A DNA stretch of 64,000 nucleotides from Halorubellus salinus (GTDB taxonomy: Archaea > Halobacteriota > Halobacteria > Halobacteriales > Natrialbaceae), in NCBI RefSeq assembly GCF_020567525.1, contig NZ_JAJCVI010000002.1:310001-374000 (forward strand), in the 5' to 3' direction. Of this stretch, positions 44,226 to 52,184 are shown one piece after another. Position numbers and translations under genes: made by a program. The notes beneath the pieces were generated by a model, which ran no database searches, was not told the DNA's origin, and saw only the letters and a program-made list of their open reading frames with translations. Position 1 is the stretch's first letter. Each line of letters opens with the position of its first letter.

Positions 44226-44374
44226 AGCGACCACCGTTCGCTCCGTCTCATGCGCGCCGCTAGGGATGGTGCAGACAAATACGCACCGCCGACGCGAGCC
44301 ACGCCGAACGACCGCGACCGTGTGCCGACGCGTCGCCGGAACGCTCTTGCGTGCTGCTGTCGACAGCACGCTGT

Positions 44375-44728
44375 ATGCGAGTTCTCCACGACGACGGTGA
44401 CACCGAGCGCATCCTCGCCAGCGACGTCGACGTCGCCGCGTCGACGCTCTCGCGCGCTCGCGGCCTGATGTTCCGGCGGTCTATCCCCGACGAGTACGCG
44501 CTCGTGTTTGCGTTCGACGACGCGGCCGCTCGTGACGTCCACATGGTGTTCGTGCCGTTCCCCATCGACGCGGTGTGGCTCGTCGACGAAGAGGTGACCC
44601 ACGTCAAGCGACTGCGGCCGTGGCTGGGACTGGGGCGCGCGAGAGCGGACACGCTCGTGGAACTCCCGGCCGGTGCGGCCGCCGACGTCGACGTCGGGGA
44701 CGAGATTCGCGTCGAGAACGCCTCCTGA
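44375..44728 (+). CDS. DUF192-family protein
   Basis: 117 residues. ARGLMFRRSIPDEYALVFAF, VHMVFVPFPIDAVWLVD and VKRLRPWLGLGRARAD are the DUF192 blocks; the family forms a small beta-barrel of unknown function that is often secreted, but this copy lacks a signal peptide. The ATG at 44375 (MRVLHDDG) is chosen over 44351. The last codons, including the stop, are the first copy of a 36-bp tandem repeat that continues after the gene. Confidence 0.9.
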   Translation: MRVLHDDGDTERILASDVDVAASTLSRARGLMFRRSIPDEYALVFAFDDAAARDVHMVFVPFPIDAVWLVDEEVTHVKRLRPWLGLGRARADTLVELPAGAAADVDVGDEIRVENAS

Positions 44729-44819
44729 CCGAGAGCCGATTCGTTCGTCGACAACGCCTCCTGACCGAGAGCCGATTCGTTCGTCGACAACGCCTCCTGA
44801 CCGAGAGCCGATTCGTTCG
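44717..44819. repeat. 36-bp tandem repeat, about 2.9 copies, overlapping the DUF192 stop codon
   Basis: The unit begins AACGCCTCCTGACCGAGAGC and recurs at 44717, 44753 and 44789; the third copy ends at about 44819. Each copy repeats the gene's last codons and stop (AAC GCC TCC TGA). Copies look identical, so the array is recent. Confidence 0.95.
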
Positions 44820-45003
44820 ACGCCGTCGCTATCGGAATTGTGGCGGGCAGCCCACCCGTGCGGCGGTGTGCGTCGGCGGGTGGGACTCCCGTCGTGACCG
44901 ACGCTCGCGCTGGTCAGCGCACGCCGCTGTTAGCTGCGAGTTCACGGGAAAAGTCTCGGGTCCAGACCGGAGTCGTTCACGCCGGAGAACGGGAGCGCGG
45001 TGC

Positions 45004-46008
45004 TTACGCGAGCGCGCCGCTCTGGTCGGCGTTCTCGAGGAGTTCCTTGTAGCGGTTCCGGATGGTGACCTCGCTGACGTTCGCGACGTCGCTCACCTGG
45101 CTCTGCGTGACCTTCTCGTTCACGAGCAGGCTCGCAGCGTAGACGGCGGCTGCGGCGAGCCCGACGGGCGACTTCCCCGAGTGCAGGCCTTCGCGTTTCG
45201 CGGATTCGAGGAGCTCGCGCGCGGTGCGTTCGCCCTCGTCGCTGAGGCCGAGTTCGCTCGCGAACCGCGGCACGTACTGGAGCGGGTCCGCGGGTTCGAC
45301 CTCGAGGTTGAGTTCGCGGACGACGTACCGGTACGCGCGCTTGAACTCCATCGCGTCGACCCGGGAGACCGCGGCGACCTCGTCGAGACTGCGGGGGGTG
45401 CCGGCCTGGCGCGCGGCGGCGTAGAGCGCGGCTGTGGCGACGCCCTCGATGCTACGGCCCGGGAGCAGGTCCTCGTTGAGCGCGCGGCGGTAGATGACGC
45501 TCGCGGTCTCCCGGACGTCGTCCGGAAGGCCGAGCGAGCTGGCCATGCGGTCGATCTCGCCGAGGGCCTGCTTGAGGTTGCGTTCCTTCGAGTCGCGGGT
45601 ACGGAAGCGCTCGTTCCAGGTGCGCAACCGCTGCATCTTCTGGCGCTGGCTGGAGCTGAGCTGGCGGCCGTAGGCGTCCTTGTTCTGCCAGCCGATGTTC
45701 GTCGACAGCCCCTGGTCGTGCATCATCTTCGTCGTCGGGGCGCCGACGCGGGACTTCTCGTCGCGTTCACCGGCGTCGAACGCGCGCCACTCGGGGCCGC
45801 GGTCGACGGCGTCCTCTTCGACGACCAGTCCGCAGTCGGCGCAGACCGTCTCGCCGTGGGACTTGTCGCTATCGAGGCGACCGCCGCATTCGGGACACGT
45901 CCGTTCGGCGGTTCGCTCTTCCTCTCGTTCGTCGTGCTGTACCGTTCGGTCGACGGTGTTGCGTTCGGCTGTACGGTCGTCGTTCGTTCGTGTACGGGAA
46001 CCTGACAT
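45004..46008 (-). CDS. tfb: Transcription initiation factor IIB (TFB), paralogue 2
   Basis: 334 residues. Zinc ribbon Cys38, Cys41, Cys56 and Cys59 (CPECGG...CADCG), B-finger [21 protein letters not shown], two cyclin folds and the C-terminal reader helix [16 protein letters not shown]. It shares most motifs with the TFB at 17736-18698 but has a longer, Arg/Glu-rich N-terminus and a different cyclin region. Two AT-rich elements upstream (46094-46103 and 46112-46120) suggest a leader of about 60 bases and possibly two start sites. Different TFB paralogues usually direct different promoter sets. Confidence 0.96.
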   Translation of the reverse strand: MSGSRTRTNDDRTAERNTVDRTVQHDEREEERTAERTCPECGGRLDSDKSHGETVCADCGLVVEEDAVDRGPEWRAFDAGERDEKSRVGAPTTKMMHDQGLSTNIGWQNKDAYGRQLSSSQRQKMQRLRTWNERFRTRDSKERNLKQALGEIDRMASSLGLPDDVRETASVIYRRALNEDLLPGRSIEGVATAALYAAARQAGTPRSLDEVAAVSRVDAMEFKRAYRYVVRELNLEVEPADPLQYVPRFASELGLSDEGERTARELLESAKREGLHSGKSPVGLAAAAVYAASLLVNEKVTQSQVSDVANVSEVTIRNRYKELLENADQSGALA

Positions 46009-46093
46009 CGTATGGGGGGAGGGGCGGACCGGGTCGCGTGGTTTCGACACTGGACTCGGCCGTCGTTCAGTAACCAATTGTAATCGCTCCAGG

Positions 46094-46120
46094 CATTTAA
46101 ATACAACGCCTAGTTTTATA
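46094..46120 (-). promoter_or_regulatory. Double TATA region upstream of the second TFB gene
   Basis: On the minus strand TATTTAAATG (complement of 46094-46103) and TATAAAACT (complement of 46112-46120) lie 18 bases apart, 85-110 bases before the TFB ATG. Either could start a transcript with a short leader. Confidence 0.55.
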
Positions 46121-46148
46121 CCGTATGAGTTCGCTACAAGTACCGTTT

Positions 46149-47288
46149 CTATCGGGAGAACGCTACCAAACGTCGCTTCCTGGCTTCTATCGTTGGATGA
46201 ACCGCGAACAAGGAAGTCATCCGCGTGGTGCCGGTGAGGACGAGTCGTTGCTCGACGAGCGCGTCGAACGCCGCGACGAGCGCGTCCGCGCCGACCGCTC
46301 GCGCTGCAGCGGCGTCCGCGGTGAACTCCGTCCGACGGAACACCCACGCCACGGCGAGCACGTACGGAACGCTCACGAGGACCCCCCACGCGGGGAGGTC
46401 GAGCCCGAACTCGACCGCGGCGAGCACCGGAAGGACGCCCGCGACGACGGCCCCGAACCGGACGGCGACGTGCCGGTGACGATGATGTGCGACCTCGTGC
46501 GCGACGACCGCGCGGACTCCGGCGTCGGTGCAGACGTCGAAGACGGCCGCGGTGACGAACACGTACTCGGGGCCCGGCGGCGTGCCGGCCGCGAACGCGG
46601 GCCCGATACGCGTCCGGTCGTCGACGACGCGGAGCGTGACGTCGTCGGGGAGGACGTCCGCGACCACGCGCCGTTCGGCCGACGTCGCGGGACGGGCGCG
46701 CAACGCGACCGCGAGCGTGTAGGGAAGCACGAGCATCGTGCCGGCCGCGAGCGCGAGAACGGCGGCGAGACGGGGAACGCCCGGTGGAACCGTCGAGACG
46801 ACGAGTACCGCGACGCCGACGACGGCGACGGACCCGCCGCCCCGCGAGAGCAGCCAGCGGACGACGAACCGATGCGTGAGGTCGTACTCGCGGGCGCGAC
46901 GCCGGTACGAGACCGTCGCGAGCGCGACCGCGAGCACGCCCCCGAGCCACACGCCTCCGAGCGCGACGACGACCGCAGCGGCGCGCACCGAGGCGACGGT
47001 CGACGCGGACCCGAGAACCGCCGTCGTGCCCGCCGCCGTGAGCGCGTCCGCGACGACCGCGTCACCGTCGACCACGCGCCAGCCAGCGAGGACCGCGGCC
47101 GTGACGACCGCGTACCCGACGCGTCGAAGTCCGCGAAGCGCCCCCGCCAGCTCCGGCCCGTCGAGGGCCTCGTCGAGCCATCGCGCGACCGCTCGCGTCC
47201 CGAGATACGCCGCGCTCCAGCACGCGACGACGAACGCCAGCACGACCCAGTACCCGGACACGACACCGCGTTCGCTCACCAGCGGCAA
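46149..47288 (-). CDS. M48-family membrane metalloprotease
   Basis: 379 residues. The zinc site is HEVAHHRHRH (His264-His268, HExxH), with the downstream Glu expected in FRRTEFTADAAAARAVG. Several hydrophobic helices come before it (about 10-35, 55-75, 95-125, 145-200) and two after, so it is an integral membrane protease of the M48/HtpX/BlaR group. It could degrade damaged membrane proteins or cut a regulator. It lies 140 bases upstream of the second TFB gene on the same strand. The ATG at 47288 is used. Confidence 0.88.
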   Translation of the reverse strand: MPLVSERGVVSGYWVVLAFVVACWSAAYLGTRAVARWLDEALDGPELAGALRGLRRVGYAVVTAAVLAGWRVVDGDAVVADALTAAGTTAVLGSASTVASVRAAAVVVALGGVWLGGVLAVALATVSYRRRAREYDLTHRFVVRWLLSRGGGSVAVVGVAVLVVSTVPPGVPRLAAVLALAAGTMLVLPYTLAVALRARPATSAERRVVADVLPDDVTLRVVDDRTRIGPAFAAGTPPGPEYVFVTAAVFDVCTDAGVRAVVAHEVAHHRHRHVAVRFGAVVAGVLPVLAAVEFGLDLPAWGVLVSVPYVLAVAWVFRRTEFTADAAAARAVGADALVAAFDALVEQRLVLTGTTRMTSLFAVHPTIEARKRRLVAFSR

Positions 47289-47464
47289 GAAGATGGTGTC
47301 GACGCGACCAGCCGGCGGTCGGCCCGGTCGCGCTCACCGCCCCAGGCCATCCGTCGAGCAGACGGCACCGACGACCACCACCTCGAGAGTGATTCTCACC
47401 CGCAGAGAAACGAGCTCGCGCCTTAACGTCACCCGACGCGTCTAGAAGGACAGGTGCTTACACC

Positions 47465-47752
47465 ATGCAAAAGAACGTCGGCGGCTACGACCGCATCGCC
47501 CGTTTCGTCCTCGGCCCAATCCTCGTCATCGTCGGCCTCGCACACGTCCTCGAGGTCTTCGCGATAGCGAGCGGTACACTCGGCCTCGGCATCGCCGTCG
47601 CCGCCATCCTCGTCGGTGCGGTGTTCCTCGTGACCGCCAGCACCCAGAAGTGCCCGCTCAACAGCGTCCTCGGCTTCGACACGTTCAAGCCGAAGACGAC
47701 CGACGACACGGAACCCACCACCGACACCGAACGCGTCGGCCCCACCAACTAA
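47465..47752 (+). CDS. DUF2892-family small membrane protein (YgaP-TM-like)
   Basis: 95 residues. MQKNVGGYDRIARFVLGPIL is the DUF2892 signature; two helices follow (about 14-32 and 38-60), then QKCPLNSVLGFDTF and an acidic Thr/Asp tail. The family resembles the membrane part of the rhodanese YgaP; the Cys in CPLNSVLG is conserved in it. Function unknown. Monocistronic. Confidence 0.92.
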   Translation: MQKNVGGYDRIARFVLGPILVIVGLAHVLEVFAIASGTLGLGIAVAAILVGAVFLVTASTQKCPLNSVLGFDTFKPKTTDDTEPTTDTERVGPTN

Positions 47753-47824
47753 CCCCGCGATTTTTCGCAGTAACCGCACGCCAAGAGCGCCCTCGCCGTC
47801 GTTCGGCGTCTTCGTGCCTAAGGA

Positions 47825-47845
47825 CGCCGAGAAGGAGATTTGAAC
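47825..47845 (-). repeat. tRNA-Ser 3'-end fragment, degenerate copy
   Basis: The T-loop and 3' acceptor strand of tRNA-Ser(CGA) recur here with one changed base. On the minus strand a GGCGTC/GACGCC hairpin (47805-47828) follows at once. Confidence 0.8.
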
Positions 47846-47950
47846 CACGGTCGCAGCGAGCCGCTTCCTGGTTCAGATCACGCTGCTGGCGTTCTTCGAC
47901 TCCGACCTGTTCGCGGCGAGCAAGCTCGCAGCTCACGGTTTGAAGTCGAA

Positions 47951-47975
47951 GAAGCGCCGAGGAGGAGATTTGAAC
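47951..47975 (-). repeat. tRNA-Ser 3'-end fragment, exact copy
   Basis: Identical over 25 bases to 48095-48119, which covers the T-loop, 3' acceptor strand, discriminator and the next few bases of tRNA-Ser(CGA). A TTCTTCGAC/GTCGAAGAA inverted repeat (47894-47953) follows on the minus strand. Confidence 0.88.
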
Positions 47976-48098
47976 CGAAGCCAGACGTGCTCGCTCACGT
48001 TCGTTCGCTGCGCGCGACTGGCAGGGTTCGAATTCCACGTTCACGGTTCTCGCAGGACGGACGACTCGCTACGCTCGTCGTCGTTGTCTTGCGAGAAG

Positions 48099-48183
48099 CG
48101 CCGAGGAGGAGATTTGAACTCCTGAGTCCTTGCGGACAGTTGCTCTCGAAGCAACCGCCTTGGCCGGGCTAGGCTACCTCGGC
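48099..48183 (-). tRNA. tRNA-Ser (anticodon CGA)
   Basis: 85 bases. On the minus strand the acceptor is GCCGAGG paired with CCTCGGC, the D stem GCCT/AGGC, the anticodon stem GTTGC/GCAAC with loop TTCGAGA (anticodon CGA), a long variable arm GTCC-GCAA-GGAC typical of serine tRNAs, and the T arm AGGAG/CTCCT with loop TTCAAAT. Discriminator base G. The 3' CCA is not encoded. It decodes UCG. Its 3' end is partly repeated downstream (47951-47975 and 47825-47845). Confidence 0.96.
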
Positions 48184-48257
48184 TACACCCTGCGATTCGC
48201 GGCTGATGATTTTATGGGTTTCGATTCGTTCGGTGGTCGTGTGAGTTATCGCCACCA

Positions 48258-48266
48258 CTAAATTGT
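48258..48266 (+). promoter_or_regulatory. TATA box of the MoxR gene
   Basis: CTAAATTGT at 48258-48266 lies 22-30 bases before the ATG at 48288; this supports a leaderless start there rather than at 48270. Confidence 0.6.
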
Positions 48267-48287
48267 AGTATGTGTTTCAGGTGGAAC

Positions 48288-49238
48288 ATGGACGTCGCTC
48301 AAGCGAGCGAGGACTGTGCCGCCGTCCTCGACGAGATCAGTAACGCCGTCATCGCCGACCGAGAGTTCCTCGAGACCGTCCTCCTGGGAGGCGTCGCCCG
48401 CGGACACGTCCTCCTCGAGGACGTCCCCGGCACCGGGAAGACCCTCACCGCACGCGCCATGGCGAGCGCGCTCGGCCTCGAGTTCTCCCGCGTCCAGTTC
48501 ACGCCCGACCTGCTCCCCGCTGACGTGACGGGAACGCACGTGTTCAACGAGGAGACGCGCGAGTTCGAGTTCCAGGAAGGCCCGATCTTCGCGAACATCG
48601 TGCTCGCCGACGAGATCAATCGTGCGCCGCCGAAGACCCAGGCCGCGCTCCTGGAGGCGATGGAGGAGGCGCAGGTCACCGTCGACGGCGAGACCCGTCA
48701 GCTCCCGCAGCCGTTCTTCGTCATCGCGACGCAGAACCCCGTCGAGCAGGAGGGGACGTTCCCGCTCCCGGAGGCGCAGGTCGACCGGTTCATGGTGAAG
48801 TCCAGTATCGGGTATCCGGACGAAGCCGGCGAGACCGAGCTCCTGCACCGGCGCGCGGGCCGCGTCGAGCAGTCCCCGAGCGTCGACCGCGTACTCACCG
48901 ACCAGGAGGTCACCGACCTCCGGAAGGTGCCCGAGGACGTCACCGTCGACGAGGACCTGCTCTCGTACATGGCGCAGTTGACGCGGTTGACGCGCGAGGA
49001 CGGTCGCGTCGAGGTCGGCGTGTCGCCGCGGGGCACCCAGCGGTTGTTCGAGGCGTCGCGGGCGTACGCGACGCTCGTCGGCCGTGATTACGTCACGCCG
49101 GACGACATCAAGCGCGTCGCCCAGCCCGTCCTCGCGCACCGGCTCGTGCTGACGCCGGACGCGATGGTGAACAACGTCGAGAAGTCCCAGGTCGTCGACG
49201 CCGTCCTCGAATCCGTTCCAGTGCCGACCGTCGAGTGA
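48288..49238 (+). CDS. MoxR-family AAA+ ATPase
   Basis: 316 residues. Walker A is VPGTGKT (46-52), Walker B IVLADEINR, sensor 1 region FFVIATQNPVEQEGTFPLPE and the arginine-finger/sensor 2 block VGVSPRGTQRLFEASRAYA. MoxR proteins are ATP-driven chaperones that mature partners, often DUF58/von Willebrand-type proteins. A DUF58 gene lies in the convergent cluster that ends at 49634, so they probably work together, although the MoxR gene is on the other strand here. Confidence 0.94.
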   Translation: MDVAQASEDCAAVLDEISNAVIADREFLETVLLGGVARGHVLLEDVPGTGKTLTARAMASALGLEFSRVQFTPDLLPADVTGTHVFNEETREFEFQEGPIFANIVLADEINRAPPKTQAALLEAMEEAQVTVDGETRQLPQPFFVIATQNPVEQEGTFPLPEAQVDRFMVKSSIGYPDEAGETELLHRRAGRVEQSPSVDRVLTDQEVTDLRKVPEDVTVDEDLLSYMAQLTRLTREDGRVEVGVSPRGTQRLFEASRAYATLVGRDYVTPDDIKRVAQPVLAHRLVLTPDAMVNNVEKSQVVDAVLESVPVPTVE

Positions 49239-49322
49239 CGCGTCACTGACAGCGCACTCGCTTCCTCCGTCGGTGCGTTCTTCCGCGCGGTCGGCTGTTC
49301 GTTCCTGCTCGTCGTGTCGCGT

Positions 49323-49535
49323 TCAGCGACCGGTGTCCGTGCTGGTCGCGTCGATGTTCCACGCGCTCTCGCAGGCGTCGTCGCAGAACGTGCGGTCGAG
49401 GAGGCGGACGCCGACGTCCGCCTCGCGGTCGGTCGGCGGGTTCTCGAACAGTTTCGTCCCGCAGTACGCGCAGTACTTCTCGGTGCCTCGCGGCTGGCGG
49501 TCGGTCGGGTCGCGTGGCTGCTGTGACTGGGCCAT
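49323..49535 (-). CDS. Small zinc-binding protein (DUF7576-like)
   Basis: 70 residues with CAYCG (Cys22, Cys25) and TFCDDACESAWN (Cys51, Cys55), giving a four-Cys treble-clef/zinc-ribbon site of the type DUF7576 haloarchaeal proteins have. The family is small and uncharacterised; nucleic acid or protein binding is possible. It is read in the same direction as the DUF58 cluster, 98 bases after it, and convergent with moxR. Confidence 0.88.
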   Translation of the reverse strand: MAQSQQPRDPTDRQPRGTEKYCAYCGTKLFENPPTDREADVGVRLLDRTFCDDACESAWNIDATSTDTGR

Positions 49536-49633
49536 CGGTTGCTCGAATCTTACGTCCGTTCACTCGTAACCCCCCACCCGACCACGGTCGGCAACGCGCC
49601 GTCGCACTCGACCCGGGGAGGGTGTGCAGGCGG

Positions 49634-50218
49634 TCACCGGAGCGCCTGGAGGAGGATGCCGACGGCGACGAGGAGGAAGATGACGCCGGAGAGCGGCCTG
49701 GAGCCGCCCGCGAACAGGAAGACGACGTACGCGAGGCCGGCGGTCGTGGTCCCGATCGCGACGGTGGCGGCGGAGTGTGCGACCTCGGCGCGCGCGGTGT
49801 CGGCGTCCCGCCCGAGTTGTTTGCCGAGGCTGATGGCGTTCTGGCCGGCGTCCCACGCGACGACGGCGGCGACGGTCGCGACGAGGATCCAGAGCGGTGG
49901 GGCGTCGCCGGAGCCGCCGAGTGCGACGCCGCCGAGGAGGGCGAGGCCCGCGCCGTCGACGAGCTTCGGGTACCCGGAGAGGACGCCGGGGGCGAGGGCG
50001 ACGATGCCGAGGGCGGCGAGTGCACCACCGGCGGTGCTGCCGACGCTCGCGGCGATGGCGACGACGCTCGCGGCGGCGAGTGCGACGACCGCCGACAGCG
50101 GCGTCGGTCGTCGGTCGACCTCGCGGCCCGTCAGCTCGTCCTCGGCGTCCGCGCTCGCGGCGTCGGCGTCGTCGGTCCCACCGGCACCCGCGGCGTCGTC
50201 CGCGGCGGTCGCGCTCAT
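49634..50218 (-). CDS. DUF7519-family membrane protein of the MoxR/DUF58 cluster
   Basis: 194 residues from the ATG at 50218, which overlaps the DUF58 stop as ATGA. A 40-residue acidic N-terminus is followed by about five hydrophobic helices (SAVVALAAASVVAIAASVG, ALAALGIVALAPGVL, ILVATVAAVVAWDAG, TVAIGTTTAGLAYVVFLF, LSGVIFLLVAVGILLQAL). It is the last gene of the cluster. No function is known; coupling to DUF58 suggests it sits in the same membrane complex. Confidence 0.82.
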   Translation of the reverse strand: MSATAADDAAGAGGTDDADAASADAEDELTGREVDRRPTPLSAVVALAAASVVAIAASVGSTAGGALAALGIVALAPGVLSGYPKLVDGAGLALLGGVALGGSGDAPPLWILVATVAAVVAWDAGQNAISLGKQLGRDADTARAEVAHSAATVAIGTTTAGLAYVVFLFAGGSRPLSGVIFLLVAVGILLQALR

Positions 50219-51624
50219 GCGGACCACCGCCGTCTGGCGCGCGCGAGCGTCGTGGCGAGCGTGTCGTCGACGTTCCAGTCGACGGCACGCACGCCGACCT
50301 CGCGGAGTGCGCTGATGCGAGCGAGTCGTTCGACGCGTGCGACGCGATGCCCGAGCGTCGCACCGTCGGTCGGGTCCGGGCTGATTATCGTGACGGCGTG
50401 GCCGTGAGCGTGCAGGAGGCGCGCGGCCTTCGCGGCTTCGTCGTCGGCGAGTGGCGAGAACATGATGACTTGCGCGTCGTTCGGCAGGCGCTTACGGAGG
50501 TTCCGGAGGCCGATACCGAGCGAGAAGTAATCGTCGGGGCGTTCGGGCGAGAGCGCGGGATGCCTGGCGAACAGTTCCTCGGCGCGGATGCGGTGCTCGT
50601 TCCCGAGACCGGGCGCGAGCCAGACGTCGCTCGCCGACAGCGCGCCGATGCCGACGCGGTCCCCGGTCTCGAGGAGGGTCGCGAACACCTGACCGGCGGC
50701 GTCGATGCCGTGGTCGGCGGCGTGGAAGTTGTCGCCCTCGCCGTGCACGTACGCGGCCTGTCGGAGGTCGAGGACGCACACGACCGTCGCGGCCTTCTCC
50801 TCGCGGAACTCGACGGTCGTCAACTCGCCCGTTCGCGCGTGCCGGTTCCAGTCGATGCGTGACAGCGAGTCGCCGCGACGGTACTCGCGGGTCTGGTAGA
50901 ACTCCAGGCCCTCGCCGCCCGTGTTCGTGTCGACGCGGCCGGCGTACCGCGACGTCTGCTGGCGGAGCGGGACCTCGGCGGTCGCTTCGAGCGACGGCGT
51001 CGCCACCATCTCCGTCCCCGCAGCGAGGTCGAGTTCGGTCTCGACGGCGCCCGTGAACCCTCTCGCGTACACGGAGAGCGTCCGGAACTCGTGCGTGCCG
51101 CGTTTCGCGGCGACCGTGTACGAGAACGACGTCCGTTCGCCCGGTCGGAGGAACGTCGCAGTGCGCGCGGTCCCGTCGATGACCTCGAGGCTCTCGGGGA
51201 CGCCGTCGACGAGCCTGAGGTCCGGGAGCGTCGACTCGCCGGTGTTCTTGACGTGCACGGTGACCTCCACCTCGTCGCCGAGGTCGGGGTCGGCGTCCGA
51301 GAGCTCGCGGTCGACGGCGAGTTCCACGCGAACCGGTTCGGCCACCTTCGCGTACGCGGCGAACGCGATGCCGACGACGGCAGCCAGCAGGAGTGCGGGC
51401 GACCGGAAGATGATGCCGGTGCCGCCCAGCAAGGTCGTGACGGCGGCGACGCCCTCCCAGTGATGCGTCGCCGTCTCGTGGTGCTTGATGATGCGAGCGC
51501 CGACGGTCTCGCCGTCGAGTTCGACGGTCGCGTCGGCCGACGGCGTGACGTCCGTCTCGGCGTCGGTGCTCGCGGTGTCGTCGTCGGTGTCGGCGGCGTC
51601 GGTCGTCGTGGTCGTTGCACTCAT
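50215..51624 (-). CDS. DUF58-domain protein, likely MoxR partner
   Basis: 469 residues. After an acidic head, two close hydrophobic segments at about 60-90 (VAAVTTLLGGTGIIF, LLLAAVVGIAFAA), then an exported Ig-like part (EVEVTVHVKNTGESTLPDLRL), then the DUF58 core YQTREYRRGDSLSRIDWNRH and a von Willebrand-like C-terminal half (AATVVCVLDLRQAAYV). In bacteria DUF58 proteins are MoxR partners in envelope or periplasmic maturation. ATGA overlaps join it to both neighbours. Confidence 0.92.
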   Translation of the reverse strand: MSATTTTTDAADTDDDTASTDAETDVTPSADATVELDGETVGARIIKHHETATHHWEGVAAVTTLLGGTGIIFRSPALLLAAVVGIAFAAYAKVAEPVRVELAVDRELSDADPDLGDEVEVTVHVKNTGESTLPDLRLVDGVPESLEVIDGTARTATFLRPGERTSFSYTVAAKRGTHEFRTLSVYARGFTGAVETELDLAAGTEMVATPSLEATAEVPLRQQTSRYAGRVDTNTGGEGLEFYQTREYRRGDSLSRIDWNRHARTGELTTVEFREEKAATVVCVLDLRQAAYVHGEGDNFHAADHGIDAAGQVFATLLETGDRVGIGALSASDVWLAPGLGNEHRIRAEELFARHPALSPERPDDYFSLGIGLRNLRKRLPNDAQVIMFSPLADDEAAKAARLLHAHGHAVTIISPDPTDGATLGHRVARVERLARISALREVGVRAVDWNVDDTLATTLARARRRWSA

Positions 51625-52184
51625 GCGTTCTCGCCCTCGCTCATGTCGACGATCTCCTTCGCGGCGTGGGTCGCCCAGCGTTCGAACTGCGAGCGCGACC
51701 GGTCGAACAACGACACGCGTTGCAGGATGGACGTGCCCTGAATCTCGCCGGTGAAGAACGCGGCGGCGTAGGGGTCGTCGGTCCACGTGCCGTCGTCGAT
51801 GCGTTCGATCGCTTGCTCGCGAGAGAGCCCTTCGGTGCGGACGACGACGGCGACCGCGGCGGCGCGGAGGCGTTCGCGGACGGTGTCGCGTTGCGCGCCG
51901 CTGTACCGGACGGCCGCGGCCTGGTCCATGAGCTCGTCGAAGTCGTCGCCGGGCGTCGGGAGTTCCTGGGCGATCTCGGGGTCCGCGGTCGTCGCTTGCT
52001 CGTAGGGCGTTCGCCGGCGTGCGTTCACGACGCGGACGGTCTGGAGCGCGAACCCGAGCCCGATGAGGCTCAGGAACAGTTCGTTCGCGTCGAACAGCCC
52101 GGCGAGTCCGGGGACGAACAGCATCGCGAACCCGACGACGACGAACACGACGCCGAGCGTGGACACCGCGGTCTTCGAGTTCAC
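51621..52184 (-). CDS. DUF7269-family membrane protein of the MoxR/DUF58 cluster
   Basis: 187 residues from a GTG at 52184 that overlaps the DUF4129 stop as GTGA. Two helices at the N-terminus (AVSTLGVVFVVVGFAMLFV and LFLSLIGLGFALQTV) are followed by a soluble helical domain with RYSGAQRDTVRERLRAAAV and TEGLSREQAIERIDDGTWTDD. That block resembles the segment before transglutaminase/DUF58 partners in haloarchaea. Function unknown. Confidence 0.82.
   Translation of the reverse strand: MNSKTAVSTLGVVFVVVGFAMLFVPGLAGLFDANELFLSLIGLGFALQTVRVVNARRRTPYEQATTADPEIAQELPTPGDDFDELMDQAAAVRYSGAQRDTVRERLRAAAVAVVVRTEGLSREQAIERIDDGTWTDDPYAAAFFTGEIQGTSILQRVSLFDRSRSQFERWATHAAKEIVDMSEGENA

Larger units (their letters stand above)
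47753..48098. other. tRNA-Ser flanking region with degenerate tRNA 3'-end fragments and hairpins
   Basis: 346 bases without a credible gene. It holds two partial copies of the tRNA-Ser 3' end (see the repeat entries), each followed on the minus strand by its own hairpin. Short open frames across it are by-products of base composition. Confidence 0.75.

Noticed and set aside
44717-44819. CRISPR array at the 36-bp repeats
   Set aside because: Again no spacers between copies, and the unit contains coding sequence of DUF192.
46125-47426. A 433-residue plus-strand frame opposite the M48 protease, preceded by a TATA-like run
   Set aside because: The protein is Arg/Asp-rich without a domain, and the AT-rich run is better explained as the promoter of the minus-strand TFB gene.
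47840-48172. Small protein genes in the tRNA-Ser flanking region
   Set aside because: The frames run over the tRNA fragments and hairpins and show no conserved-looking sequence or start signals.
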